This document shows positions 47,938-59,102 of a DNA stretch of 64,000 nt, piece by piece. The stretch covers positions 310,001-374,000 of the forward strand of contig BPQB01000008.1 of assembly GCA_019973155.2 (NCBI GenBank). Direction: 5' to 3'. The translations under genes were made by a program, and so were the position numbers. This DNA comes from Phanerochaete sordida (taxonomy: Eukaryota > Basidiomycota > Agaricomycetes > Polyporales > Phanerochaetaceae). The notes under the pieces are model-generated. The model saw only the letters and a program-made list of their open reading frames with translations, ran no database searches and was not told where the DNA came from. Positions within the stretch are counted from its first letter, which is position 1, and every line of letters starts with the position of its first letter.

Positions 47938-49747
47938 GAGTGAGGTGAGCACCACGCCGTGTCGCGCGACATCCCTTGCTCGTGACAGTCGATCTGAGCC
48001 CCTTCATAGGAAGCATGCAGCTTTTGGTGCAGGAATGTGCCATGTTTCGCGGAACTAGGACTATGTCAGCGTAAAACTTTATAATATAGAATCGTACTCT
48101 GCAATACTCGAAGTACCCCTCGAGATCCGTATGTATCACCTACCGGAGGCTTGTGAGTGCGGCAATGACGCCGACGCCAGTGCCTCTGTTGTGCACGTCG
48201 GGACGCGTCAACGCAGGTGCAGATAGTGTGCACTCACCGTTGAACTTGAGCATGGTCGTGGTCCCTGCCTGTGTGGTGCATGACGAATTTTCGTTTGCGG
48301 CGATGCCACCTCGGACTGGTCGTCTACAGCTGTGACATGTGATGCTATGACCTTCGTGGTGCTGCGCTACGGAAAACCAATGTAAAAGACAGCAGACGTC
48401 TTGAAAGGGGGATCGTGGTCAGACACAGAGCCGAGCTGCGAAAGGACATGGTGTATGATGTCGAGCCCGCTGAGCTGGACGTCGGAGACAGACCAATTAA
48501 CTCGTGCGTCTGCGCGACGGCGCGATGTGATCAGGACCCCAGACCCGGGGTTCCACGGCGCTGGGGTCAAGAAGACAGCGCAACATTCTCGTCCATACCA
48601 CAATTGGGACCTGTATTATTTCTCGTTGAAGGTTTGCGTCGAGCCCATTCCCTTCAGATATTTTGTAGACTTTCGTAGGAAATGCTGTGGCGTGGAATAC
48701 GTGACCCTAACCCAACTCGCCAGCTCGCTGAGCACAAGAATCTTAGCGCCTTGCGCTCTCTGACAAGTCCTCTCATGTTCTGGCACCTCAACAACGACCG
48801 ACACTAGTATCGAAAGCTTTATCGCACGAGGCAGCATGCCTGTTGAAGGTAGCACGAGCGTTCTCATTCATAAGTACTCAGCATGTCTCCATAGAAAGCA
48901 ACGCGTTAGACGTCTATCGTAAGTCCGGCTCGCTGTCCGATGTTACCGCTGTCTCCGTATCTGACAGCATCCTCAGATACCTTCGTACTGGGACATACTC
49001 ATGCAAACCATGTCCATTATGCTTTCCGTAGATGCGAGTTGGCTCTGGCGAACGTGTCGGGTCCCTTCTGCCAGTGCGGGCTCCTGCTCCAGCGTTGCTG
49101 TCGCGCCTTGCATCCGAGGAGGCCGCGCTCTTCACAATATCTCGACCGTCCAGTGTCGTCTTTTCCCATGTTCCTACCTAGCCACTCACACTCAACCGAA
49201 TCTACCCAAAGACCCTAGTCTTGCGGCTCACGAGAGGATTATCAGGCTGTCTCTTGGTGCAGACATTCTGACGAAAGCTACCGAACTCCACTCGCTCAAG
49301 CTGCTCGTTGGGTGGCAAGACACGCTGCAATTACAGGGAGTTCGCTCGCGCTGAAGCTGTGGTGGGGTCCTGGATATTGCAACTGGCATCGGAGTGCTTG
49401 AGAGATCGGAATGGGACCTTGTGTACGGAAGACATGGTTCATTCAGTGAGACATAGCAGCGTCTGCTGAGATTTCCTGATGAAAGGGTATGCGAGACAGG
49501 AAACGATGCTTCAAACCCTAACCTTGCTCAACCTTCTCCGCAGAGCGTTAGCTTGACAGCTCGCCGGGTTTGCGTAACTCAACCACAACCTGCATCGTCG
49601 GGATGCCCCCCAGCCATCTCGAGTCTGGTTCTGAACCGCGTTCATCCTCATCCCTTACCTTTTGGGCCAACCCGCTGCAGCCCGTGAGTATACTTCCTGA
49701 TATATATAATCCCGACTCTAACTGCCTTCGCGCGTACGTGTCTCTAG
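47938..49747. other. 1.8 kb gap without a supported gene
   Basis: Short frames at 48401-48763, 48940-49354 (+) carry no recognisable domain; the frame ending LTKATELHSLKLLVGWQDTL (to 49354) has a leucine-rich flavour that could be a relic of another F-box copy. The promoter and a possible first exon of F-box copy 4 lie before 49748 (acceptor CTCTAG at 49742-49747). Confidence 0.35.
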
Positions 49748-51277
49748 ATGAGTCTAGACTGGGACACGCTGCTCGAGATCATGCACTTCTCGCGTCGCGA
49801 GGACGCCAGCCGGATGTCGCGCACTTGTCACACCCTTCTTCGACACGCGCCGTGTATCCTGTTGGCCGTGGACACCGAGGGAAGAATCGTCTCTATCAAC
49901 AGCCCCCAACGGCTTCTATCCTTCCACCAATTCATGCTCGGGGGCAGACACGACGCCTTTCGGCACCTGAAGCAAATGTACCTACACATATTTGCTCGGA
50001 AAGGAGGCCGACTCCAATTGTCTGGCCTTCTCTCGGGCCTTTTTGGGCATGCTGAGGAGCTCAGGTACCTCGAAATCAACGACTCCAGGCTCCTAGTCGT
50101 CAGTGATGAAGTAACCCAGGCCTTCACACAGCTGCGGAAGCTTCGAACACTCAAGTTCTTATGGATCAAGACTACTGCGTCTGAATCGCAGCGCATCTTC
50201 GAGACTTTACAAGCCCCTCTCACATATGTGTCAGCGACCTGCTCGAGCGGGATCAGCGTCGGCAACATCGACCTCATTCAGCTTCTGGCGCCGTTCAGGG
50301 AATCACTACGAGCGGCCGACCTCCGTGGCGCCGTATGGAATACCTTCGATGTCCAGTACCCCCATGTCTTCTCCCTCACGGCATACGTAGCGAATTTTGA
50401 AAGCCTAGGTTCTATGGCGGCCAGTTTTCCCAATCTGCAGGAGCTCAACCTCGGTTTAGAAGAGGAAGAGGAGTGGTCCGAAGAAGAGCTAGAGGAGATC
50501 CGCCTGTGGAGCATGGAGTCGCAGAGGAACTACATGTGGCGCTCACTCATCCAGCTCTGCACGGGCAACACGACTCAGCTCTACATCATGGGGATACGCT
50601 GCAAGGTCTATCACATCATCATAGAGGATATGCTGCGCAGCGAGCTCGAGGGCCGTCTGCTTACCGCAGTCCTTACTGAAGTCCAACCCGACATTCTCGA
50701 AATCGGTCTTCAACTACCCACATTCGACATCTACCCGCTGTTTCATCACCTGTCCCCTGTGATAAGCAGTCTATCTCAACTTCGACTCGGCCTTGAATAT
50801 TCCATTAACGAAGAATTGCCGATAGATGCTGGCACCTGTACCGTATGTCCCTTGCTCAGCATGCGCTTCAGTCTACCGGCTCATTGTCCCATGGCTTGAT
50901 AGATGCGTATCCTTGAGCAGCTCTCAGGGCTCCGCTTGCATACGCTCTCTTTGGGTATCCATATCTGTGCCCGAGAGAGGAAGGATTCAACGCAAGTCAG
51001 CGAGTGGTTTCAGCGCTCCTTCGATTTCGAGGCACTAGCGCACCATGCTATGTTTACCATACCGACACTTCGCCTTGTCGCCCTTGAGGCGGATCCCTGG
51101 CAGGATGCGGAACTGTGGTACGTTTGTATGGAAGGGGAGGATCCAGAATCTAGTACAAAGGAACTTGCCAGCGTGCAGCCAGAGACGACAGCTTACCAGG
51201 ATTTTTTCAACACCTCTCCGATGTTCGCCTCGCCGCCATCGGTCCTGATCAGCAAGTCTTCACGGTGGATTGATTGA
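49748..51277 (+). CDS. F-box/leucine-rich-repeat-like protein, copy 4
   Basis: Reads MSLDWDTLLEIMHFSRREDA, then RMSRTCHTLLRHAPCILL (F-box-like), and leucine-rich units LKQMYLHIFARKGG, ELRYLEINDSRLLVVSDEV, LRTLKFLWIKTT, LRAADLRGAVW, LQELNLGLEEEEEWSEEELE (acidic loop), then MGIRCKVYHIIIED and FDIYPLFHHLSPVISSLSQL. An intron (end TTGATAG before 50903) leads to the last exon: MRILEQLSGLRLHTLSLGIH, FEALAHHAMFTIPTLRLVAL, ending SSRWID at 51277. The pattern EALAHHAMFTIPTLRLV corresponds to DRMALAEHASRALPALKHV in copy 2. The start could lie in an upstream exon because the ATG follows an acceptor AG directly. Predicted SCF adaptor. Confidence 0.75.
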
Positions 51278-51802
51278 ACGCGGCACGGAAACTGATGTAA
51301 GCGTGTTCATATCTGCCAGCCCGAGATAATGATTAATCGATGGCTTGCAGTAGGACGTTATAGGACGGCTGGCCTGTAAGGCACTCCTCGTCCGTTCCTT
51401 TGGATCGGGGACAGTAACTTCCAGTCGAGTGCGCTATATAGTCCCCTCGTCCGGCTGTACTAAATTGATCTTGAGATCGCGGGTACATTTGGTAACGCCG
51501 CATGTGTATGCACTCCATATCTTGCGCGATAATCGCACGTGCGAGAGAACCGGTAGAAAAAGTCGGTAATAGGGGCAGCCTAGGGCAAACACGTCGCTCA
51601 AATGTCCGGATGTTCTCGCTCATCGGAGTTTAACCTCCTCGGACCGTGCTTCTCAGTGGGACAGATCTGCAACAGACCCAGCTGTAAATGGTGTAGCTTC
51701 TACACAGCGCGTTTATTGGCAGACTGTGGCAACCGTAGTCCACAATAAATGTTACAATCTATAATCCAGACAATGTTGTACAGACTGTACGGGACTTCAG
51801 CT
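51278..51802. other. Convergent intergenic region, no gene seen
   Basis: AT-rich towards its right end. 3' regions of F-box copy 4 (+) and SLC41 copy B (-). Confidence 0.4.
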
Positions 51803-53706
51803 CTACATCAGCCCGTCAATACTATTTTGCATCAACATGCCCATGTGTGCGACTATCTCGAAGCAGGCGACCAGCAGCAGAAGACCCGCCAAGTCTACGA
51901 TGGCTGAGTGAATCGGTAGGGCGTAAATATCAGGATCGAGTCCGCGCCTCCAAAGCAGATTGGTCAAGGTCCTTGCAAGGTAGAGGGAAGCGACGACCTA
52001 TACTGATGATCAGACGTTATCGTTCGACGATGAGAGGTACGACCAACCGCGACGCAAAAGAACGCGAGCGACACGAATAGGAAAGGCACTGTCACGCGTA
52101 TCCAGCCAACTGCAAGCAGCGTGACAAGGAACGCGACTTCGATAGGAATAGTGACGCCAAGCAGCGCGAGCATGACGGTGCGTATCGCCGGACTGGGCTT
52201 CGACAGGGCTTTAGGAAACACATCGGCCGATACGCAGGGAAGACGCTTCACAACATCGCTGCTGGCGTGGAGCGTAGTCGAGAGCCGCGAGACGACAATG
52301 GCGCCGACGTTCCCGGGCAGTCCTTTGAAAATCCAATCAGCGTCCAGGTCAATAGATGACGACCCGCACTTACCGCTGATGAGAATCGCCAAGATGGCGA
52401 AGCCCCGGTACTGGCTGACATAAATGTCGAGAATCATGCCCGCGACGCAGCTGATGAGCATGGCGACGAACAGTGGGAGCCAGCCTTGCCACAGGAAGTG
52501 CTTCACGCAATCATTGCGACGAGTGACGGCCACCCAGCCGACTGCGCTCGCCATGAGAGCCAGCAGAATGACGAGTGGCAGCGGCGAGCGCATGAAGCGT
52601 ATGTTGAACGTCGAGACCTCGCCAAGAAGCACAAGCGGGACGAGGTCGCCAAGGCATGCGGCGACTGGCGGCGCGATGTTGTCTGGGTAGAGAGGAGCGA
52701 CGTCAGTACGTTCCCCATCACCTCGCACAGGCATCTGGAGGTATTTACCGGGATCTACGCCTATCTTGCGACAGAACACGACGAGCGTGCTCATAAAGAC
52801 TCCGAGAAGTGCGCTGGAGAGACAAGTTGCGAGCATCGAAGACGAGGCGGTTAGCACGAACCTGCGGGGTATCAGCACACTGCGAAATAGGAGACATTCA
52901 AAGCGTATGGTAACGCACTCGTCCAAGCCACCGGGCTTCTTCAACAGAAGCGAGTTCCGATCAAGAACGCGCAGATCCGCTGTGCCATTAGAGACCATCC
53001 ATACATCGCTGGCGGCCGCCCCGGCCGTCGTGACCAGTCGCGGGGCAACAAATCTGGCCAATACGAAGGCCATGATGGCGGCGACGAACGACACTATCGT
53101 GGACTGCACTTGAAGGAGCGATAGATTGCCCAATATGACCTTTCTCCGCACAGCCGGGTCGTCAAGCTCGCCCACATTAGCTGCTGTTCCCAAGCGTGCG
53201 GACAAGTTCAATTCGAGATTGCCCTTCAGGTTCAGGATTACTGGAATGATTATGATGAGTTCGTTGACCTTTTCCATGGCCTTCCAGCGCTATGCATGTG
53301 TTCAGTGGTCAGGGAGGTCCTGCTGCTTCGTAGAGCCATGACGCACCGAGATGTTATTCAAAATTACTCCAGAGAATAGCAGGCCCACAGTGGTGAGGAC
53401 TAAAGTTGGCCCCGTCTGCGCGGCGTGGGTCAGTGTGACTCGTCGTGCGACCACTGAGCTGCATACCTCAACCACTATTCGTCGGGTGTCATGCCATTTG
53501 TTTTCGGCAGGAGGCTGAGGCGACACGCATTCTCGTGGCGAGAGCAGCGCTTTGCTCGGGTCGTCATCTGCGTCGGAGTCTTCCTCATTCTCGACTTCGT
53601 AGACGGTTTGCAGCTGTACGTTGAAGCGGTTCTGGTTCGGCGAGTCGCCCTCTAAAGCCGCGTGTTCGGGGTCGGAGCCGGCATCCGCGCAGTCCTCCTC
53701 GTACAT
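51803..53706 (-). CDS. SLC41/MgtE-type divalent cation transporter, copy B
   Basis: Start at 53706 (MYEEDCADAGSDPEHAALEG) with the same acidic N terminus as copy A: QTVYEVENEEDSDADDD and LLSPRE..SPQPP. First half: TGPTLVLTTVGLLFSGVILN, IPVILNLKGNLELNLSARLG and TAANVGELDD, FVLTASSSMLATCLSSAL, GVDPG joined across an intron to DNIAPPVAACLGDLVPLVLL. Second half: RRNDCVKHFLWQGWLPLFVA, GLPGNVGAIVVSRLSTTLHA, then after the last intron VVASLYLARTLTNLL, GLDPDIYALPIHSAIVDLAG and a hydrophobic end, SIDGLM with TAG at 51803. About ten membrane spans are expected. Introns are at the same places as in copy A at 21830, which argues for DNA-level duplication. Probably Mg2+ or another divalent cation. Confidence 0.9.
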
Positions 53707-53904
53707 AACCAGGGCAAGGCCAAGTATTGTGGGGAGTCGTCTCAAGGGGATGAGCGCGGTTCTTAACGGGACTGGTCAGTGTGAGCGGTACCGGCGGTGC
53801 CTGCGGAATGCCTTGAGGAAGCCGCCAAGATGCCCTCGGCCCCCAGCAGCCAGAGCCATCCACGCCCACAAAGACCGAACAATTGAATTGCCCTGTGGGA
53901 TGTT

Positions 53905-54055
53905 TCATCTTCGCTGGCACCTGACAGACAAGCCATAATTGTAAGTTAACTATGCCAGTGGGAGAATCCCAGCGGGCCGCACCAGGGTGAGGCATTCGAG
54001 GCCTTGATAGACCTCGGCATCCTCTGCACGGCAAAGCGTGGGTCGTGCGAACGCC
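53905..54055 (-). promoter_or_regulatory. Upstream block conserved between the two SLC41 copies (copy B)
   Basis: Counterpart of 23938-24092. Identical over 54009-54053 (45 nt) and 53913-53936 (24 nt), about 200-350 bp before the copy B start. Indels between the identical parts exclude a conserved reading frame. Confidence 0.65.
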
Positions 54056-54718
54056 GTAAGTTATCTGTCTGGCAGGCGGAAAATTCGGCACATGGGTTCG
54101 TGAGCGTTATTCAGGCCCTTCGTCTCCCGCTCCTGGCTATTCGCGTGTCACCAGCTTGAAAGCTATCTGTAGGCCTGAGCGGGAACCTCGAGATACAGCC
54201 AGCGAATCCGGGCTGTCAGTAGGTAGTGCTGCCGAGACCGCTTCAGCCTGAAGTTCAAGGCGCAATTCGGGCACGTCCAGACCTGTAGAACATCTTCGGG
54301 TCGAAGCAGAACGTAAAGAAACGCGAGCCAGTGGGCTGCGAAGCGACCCGCCTTCACGCGGTCCGGACCACGTGAACCTTGCGGCCGAAGAATGAAGCCT
54401 GCGCCATTGTGGTACTCTGCACATCGCAGAGCTGTACATTCGGATTCGGTATTTTTTAGGATATGGGCCTAGCAAAAACATTACTGAACAGAGTATCGAA
54501 ATTAGTACAGATGATGGGCTCTCTAGCTCGATTCCGTGGCGTCAAGCAGTCTTGGAGATCTACAATGTACCCAAGCTATACGTGGCGAAGATACGCTTTG
54601 TTGTGGAGCACTAGTCCGAGAGACCTCGCGTATGGATATCGAACATTGTCTTACAGACGTCCATCCCTTCGACGCCTTTCAACGAGCAAGAATGACACTG
54701 CGCGAGGGATTTCCTATA
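54056..54718. other. Intergenic, no gene seen
   Basis: Between SLC41 copy B and the end of the DUF6593-type gene. Short frames on both strands have no domain. Confidence 0.4.
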
Positions 54719-55383
54719 TCAGAAACTGTTGTGCACGAGATAGCGCATGCACGTACTGATGAGAGAGTCCAGAGTGTCCATAGCGGCCGAATCAACCTCG
54801 AGATATGGATGCTGGGACATCCGAAGCATGGTCATATGCCGCTTTTCCCGGTGATAAATAGCCACAGGCTCGTCTTCAGGCATATCCTCTCGTATAAGCT
54901 GAGGAAGACTGTGAGCAGGCAGTCCGCTCTGACAGAGGATGAACTGACCTCTAGTTGCCTCTTGTTCGCTCTCCAGATGTACTTCTTCCCGTCCTTGCCC
55001 CTGAACGCCGCCCGCCTGTGACGCGACGAAGCAGCTCAGCAGCATGCAGTCTACACCACCGGCAACAGGACCCACTTCATGCCCGTCGTGTCAGGCTCGA
55101 GCCCGTCTTCAAGGAAGCGATGCGCAGGCGTGAGCGCGCCGCCGTAGAGGCGGACCTCCTCCGCCTTGCCGTGGTGGTCGTTCTTCATCTCGCCGATGAC
55201 GTCGAACTGGCGCGTGTTGGGGTCGAGCCGGCTGATCGTCGTGAGGTCGCGCTGCCACTTGGGCGTGACAATCTCGTAGTAGATCACGTCCGACTTGTTC
55301 GACACGATCACGTTCCGCAGGCTCGTCGTCGTCAGCGTCAGCCGCTGGCGCGGCGCCGTCGAGGACTTGGTCGGCAGCGGCAT
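54719..55383 (-). CDS. DUF6593-type basidiomycete protein
   Basis: Start at 55383: MPLPTKSSTAPRQRLTLTTT, then SLRNVIVSNKSDVIYYEIVT, WQRDLTTISRLDPNTRQFDV (beta-rich N-terminal part typical of the family, where the protein describes bonds such as N..TL.D..G..LY.I.TP). After an intron ending TCACAG comes RAAFRGKDGKKYIWRANKRQ, the family-like R.F.G.DG..Y.W core. After a second intron (GTCAGT..CCTCAG) comes PVAIYHREKRHMTM, MSQHPYLEVDSAAMDTLDSL and a C-terminal helix. The exon 1 donor is not certain, and another intron may exist before the last residues. A TATAAA box stands about 70 bp upstream. Function unknown; this family is common in Agaricomycetes. Confidence 0.7.
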
Positions 55384-55452
55384 CGTGGAGGGTCGGTGGG
55401 CGAGTGTGCACCCGGTGGGCCAGAGGTGCGGTATGAGAGCATACGCGGCGCG

Positions 55453-55460
55453 TTTATAAA
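55453..55460 (-). promoter_or_regulatory. TATA box of the DUF6593-type gene
   Basis: TTTATAAA, palindromic, 70-77 bp before the start codon at 55383. Position supports the chosen start over the upstream in-frame ATG at 55551, which lies before the TATA box. Confidence 0.6.
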
Positions 55461-55822
55461 CGGCGACCGGCACCGCCCTGGCTGTCGGTACACCTGTGGA
55501 CACGAATGATGCCCGGGGAAGCAGGGTGAGAAATCGCGGGTCGTTCGTCACTTACATGGTGATTCGTTCTCAGAAGCCTGCGAGTCCGAAACATAGCCAT
55601 GGTAAATTCCCACCAAGGCAAGTGATGGTCGCCGAATGCCGAGAAAGGTTCAAGCGCAGTACACACACCCGAGTCGCTGAAGGATGCGTGGGTGATGGAA
55701 GAGGCTGTTGAGTGCATTTATTATACATTGAGACACGTACGGGGTAGGCATTGGTAAATCTAGAGGAGCTGTTCGTCCATGCTCGCGTACAAAGCTTCAT
55801 TGATACAAGTGATTCCGGCAGT
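55461..55822. other. Intergenic, no gene seen
   Basis: 3' end of the PRPP synthetase gene and distal promoter of the DUF6593-type gene. No coding frame recognised. Confidence 0.4.
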
Positions 55823-57156
55823 TTAGTATACACCATTTCCTTGCGTCCAGTCGCCGAAGAGTAGGCTGATGCTCTCGCCGTTGTGCGTGCGGCGGATACT
55901 CTCGGCAATCGTTGGACTGATGTCTATCGTGACTAGCTTGGAGCAGCCCTCCTGGTGCTGAGTCTGGGGTATAGTATTTGTGACCTACGCGCGTGTCAGA
56001 CACCGAAGAGAACGAGTGCGACACTACGCACCACAAGCTCCTTGATTGGGAGCGCTTCTATTTTTGCCATGTTCAGCTCGGACAAGAGGCCTGAAAATCG
56101 CGTCAGAGAAGACGACAGCCACACGGAGACCACGACGCACCGTGCGAGACAAGAGCGTAGATTTCTTTTGCACCGTGTTCCTGCAGGGTCCGGGTGGCGA
56201 GCGTGAGGGTGTTGCCGGTGTCGATCATGTCGTCGACCAGGATGGCGACCTATGGCTGCTTAGCCAAGCACGAAAACTGCTATTTCCGGACGGAGCCCAC
56301 CTTGTCGCGCACGTCGCCAACCAGGACGTCCATTTTCTCCTCTTGGCAGGGCGAATTCTTGTTCGCGCGCTGCCTGTGAATGAGGGCAAACTCAATGCCG
56401 AGCTTGTCTGCGATAGCGGTGACGCTGGGCGGTTCTCAGCTGAGCTTCGGAGGCGGGCCGCATGGCGAGGGTCGCGACTCACCGTTTCGCGCCGCCTGCG
56501 TCAGGGCTGACGATAATGCTGTTCTTCCAGTCAGGGATGGTGCGCTTGATGTATGAGATCATGAGCGGTTCCGAGTAGAGGTTGTCGACGGGGAAGTCGA
56601 AGAAGCCCTGGATCTGGCTGGCGTGGAGGTCCATGGTGATGACATGGTCGCAGCCGGCGACGGCGAGCATATTTGCGACGAGCTTTGCAGTGATGGGCGC
56701 GCGCGACTTGTCCTTCTTGTCCATCCGGGCGTAGGGGTAGCAGGGGATGACGGCCGTGATGCGCCGGGCAGAGGCACCCTTGCAGGCGGAGATGAGGATG
56801 AGGAGCTCCATGAGGTTGTCGTTCACATCGCTGCAGCCCGACTGGATGATGAAGACATCCTCGTCGCGGATGGACTCGGAGATCTTGACGTTGATTTCTC
56901 CGTTGGAGAACTTTTTGACGGTGCAGGGGGTGAGGAGGACGTTGAGCCTGCATGGGAGGGTAAGAGACTGCTAGGGCAACGACAGGACCCCCGGACGGGT
57001 GCTGCCTCCAGAAAGCTTCAGCTCACCGCTCGGCCACTGCTTGGGCGAGCTCGGGGTGACTGTTCCCTGGACGGCGGTGTCAGCCTCACCCGTCCGCGGT
57101 GCACGGAGACACTGCAACTCACCCGTGAGGACTCTAACAGAGTTTCCGTGCAGCAT
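55823..57156 (-). CDS. PRS: Ribose-phosphate pyrophosphokinase (PRPP synthetase)
   Basis: Makes PRPP from ribose 5-phosphate and ATP for nucleotide, His and Trp synthesis, in the cytosol. Start at 57156: [12 protein letters not shown] spliced to [13 protein letters not shown], then [20 protein letters not shown] and [19 protein letters not shown]. The large exon has [20 protein letters not shown], the [20 protein letters not shown] signature and [12 protein letters not shown]. Later exons have [33 protein letters not shown] (PRPP-binding loop) and [17 protein letters not shown] end [20 protein letters not shown], finishing [11 protein letters not shown]. At least five introns. All substrate-binding motifs are intact. 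An ATG 12 nt further upstream (57168) is also in frame. Which of the yeast Prs1-5 subtypes it matches is not decided. Confidence 0.93.
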
Positions 57157-57693
57157 GGTTGTATTCAAGAACTATTAGAGCATAAAAGAGCGAGTATAGG
57201 GTAGAGAAACGAAAGCAAGTGAACGACGAGGAGAAAAGAGGAGGAAAAGACCCTCCACACAGACGCCCATAGCATAAATCATGCGCAAGCGCCCATGTCC
57301 GTCATGTTCGCGAAGCACGCGCAGCAGCCAATAAGCACCCGGCCGAAGGAGAAATTACCTGTGGCAGCTCACAAGACCAGGACATTCTCAACGAGTGGAT
57401 AGGACTGCGCATCTCTCTGTGCGGGCGCATTGTAGTTTCGTGACAGTATCCGTACTCGTAATATCAGCACGGCGACAAGCACAGGACAGTACAGCGATTA
57501 TTGGGAGCACAGAGAGAATTCCTGACAAACGTCCGACATCAGCTCTTAGCGGGGAAATAGGTTGCACACAGCGCACCTGTCAGGACCGGGTTACGTGGCG
57601 ACCTGTAAGCCGTCTCGTGGTGGCGCTGCCTCAAGCGATGAGCCTGACATCTCGTCAGTGTCTGTCAGCGTATTAGAAAACGGTGCACGTTAC
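57157..57693. other. Intergenic, promoter of PRPP synthetase
   Basis: About 540 bp between the PRPP synthetase start and the Per1 stop. Purine-rich on the plus strand at about 57180-57260 (CT-rich on the gene strand), as in other promoters here. No gene seen. Confidence 0.45.
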
Positions 57694-58771
57694 CTACTCC
57701 TGTTTCCCAGCTTTCCAGCCGTCATCGAGGGCGTCTTCAATGAGGAACTGGTACCAGAACGCTGCTATCGGCGCTGTGACGAGGTGCCACAACGAATGGG
57801 CGTCTATGGTTCTGTACCACGGCGGGAAGTCGAAGAGCTCCAACGCGGTCGCGGCTGTGGTCAGGAAGACAAAGATTGCAGCTTTGGAAGCAAACGTCGG
57901 ACGATAGCTCTTCGGGCGCCCCGGGAAGCGTCGAAAGACGGACAGTGAGGAAGGCAGTGAGTAGAGCAGCCAGAGTACGTTGTGTGTCATCCCCACTCCG
58001 AGATTGAACGCCATGTTGTAGGCGTAGTCGAAGCGGGGAAGAGTGGTCAGGTAGGTGACATGTCCGATGTACGCGAGCGAGCACAACAGAGCGAGTAGGG
58101 AGTGTATTGTGCTTGGTAAGGATGACGCTTGCGGGGATCGGTTCGGTAGGGGATAGAGGTGGTACAGCCTGACCATAGTGTAGAACAGGGCGTACAGGAT
58201 GGCAAGAGCTGCAGAGAAGTAATCCAGCTTCTCGGTAACAGGAAGGTCTAGTATCCCAGTGACGCGCTCTTGGTCAGAGACAGCTGCAGAAGGCTCACAG
58301 AAAGGGCGGACCTCGGGTGTGGAAGACAGACGACCAAATCCACGCATTCACGCTGACAGCGGCGAAGCCGAAGTAGTAGCGCCTCATGGGGTGTCCGCTA
58401 GGTATCCTTCTGTTGACCTCCATCGCCCCGCGGATATGGAAATACATGTTGAGGAGGGAGAACGCGACCGATGCGGGCTCTTGCATGCCTGCTAACCGCC
58501 AGAACGGCCATTTACCGTGGTACTGGTGGATTCTGTCTCCGCTCTCGATGGCGACGTCGGTAATAGCGTGCATACATTGGTACTTGCAGTCATCGGTGCA
58601 GGTCCAACGTGTAAGGCGGAGGGCGAGCGGCAGTGAGGGATATGAGGCACCGCATATCTGTGCACCGCACGACGCGACGCAGTCGACGTACACTTGCGCA
58701 CGGTCCCCGGAGGATGCAAGGGCGATGCAGGCAAGAGCTAGGAGGGTGCAGGGCAGAAGAAAGCGTCGCAT
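57694..58771 (-). CDS. PER1: Per1/PGAP3 GPI-anchor remodelling phospholipase
   Basis: ER/Golgi seven-span protein of the CREST group that removes the sn-2 acyl chain of GPI anchors. Start at 58771 with signal peptide MRRFLLPCTLLALACIALAS. The luminal Cys-rich part follows: VDCVASCGAQIC, WTCTDDCKYQCMHAIT, then YHGKWPFWRLAGMQEPASV. The membrane part has FAAVSVNAWIWSSVFHTR, cut by an intron right after HTR and continuing with LPVTEKLDYFSAALAILYAL, then GVGMTHNVLWLLYSL, FDFPPWYRTIDAHSLWHLVT. The conserved SSVFHTRD, DAH..WH and HVTYL-type histidines of the family are present. Ends WKAGKQE at 57694. Relevant to the two GPI-type proteins in this window only in a general way. Confidence 0.92.
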
Positions 58772-59102
58772 CGTCGCGGTCTGTCGCGCATCGGATGGGG
58801 GAAGGCGGAGAGCAGGCGGCGGCGAGGCGGGAGGCGGGGGTTGTGGGCGCCAGTGGACGCCGACCGTGGGAACGCAGGGCCTGTTTCAGAAAGCTAACCG
58901 TGCGAAATCAGCGACCCATTGCAGTATTAAGCAATTCCCGCCATACAGGCGCTTCGTATCTTGCACACCGACCACGACATACCCGCGGCACTGCGGCTGC
59001 TACTTGGGCCACCTGGGCCGCTAAGACCAGTCTGGACGCCACTCAGATCTGTGAACTATTGCTCCTGCTCTTGTGCTGCGGTTTTGACCGCTAGTTCTCG
59101 CC
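58772..59102. promoter_or_regulatory. Bidirectional promoter between PER1 and ADA3
   Basis: 331 bp separate divergent start codons, so the two genes probably share regulatory DNA. No TATA box is evident on either side. Confidence 0.5.
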
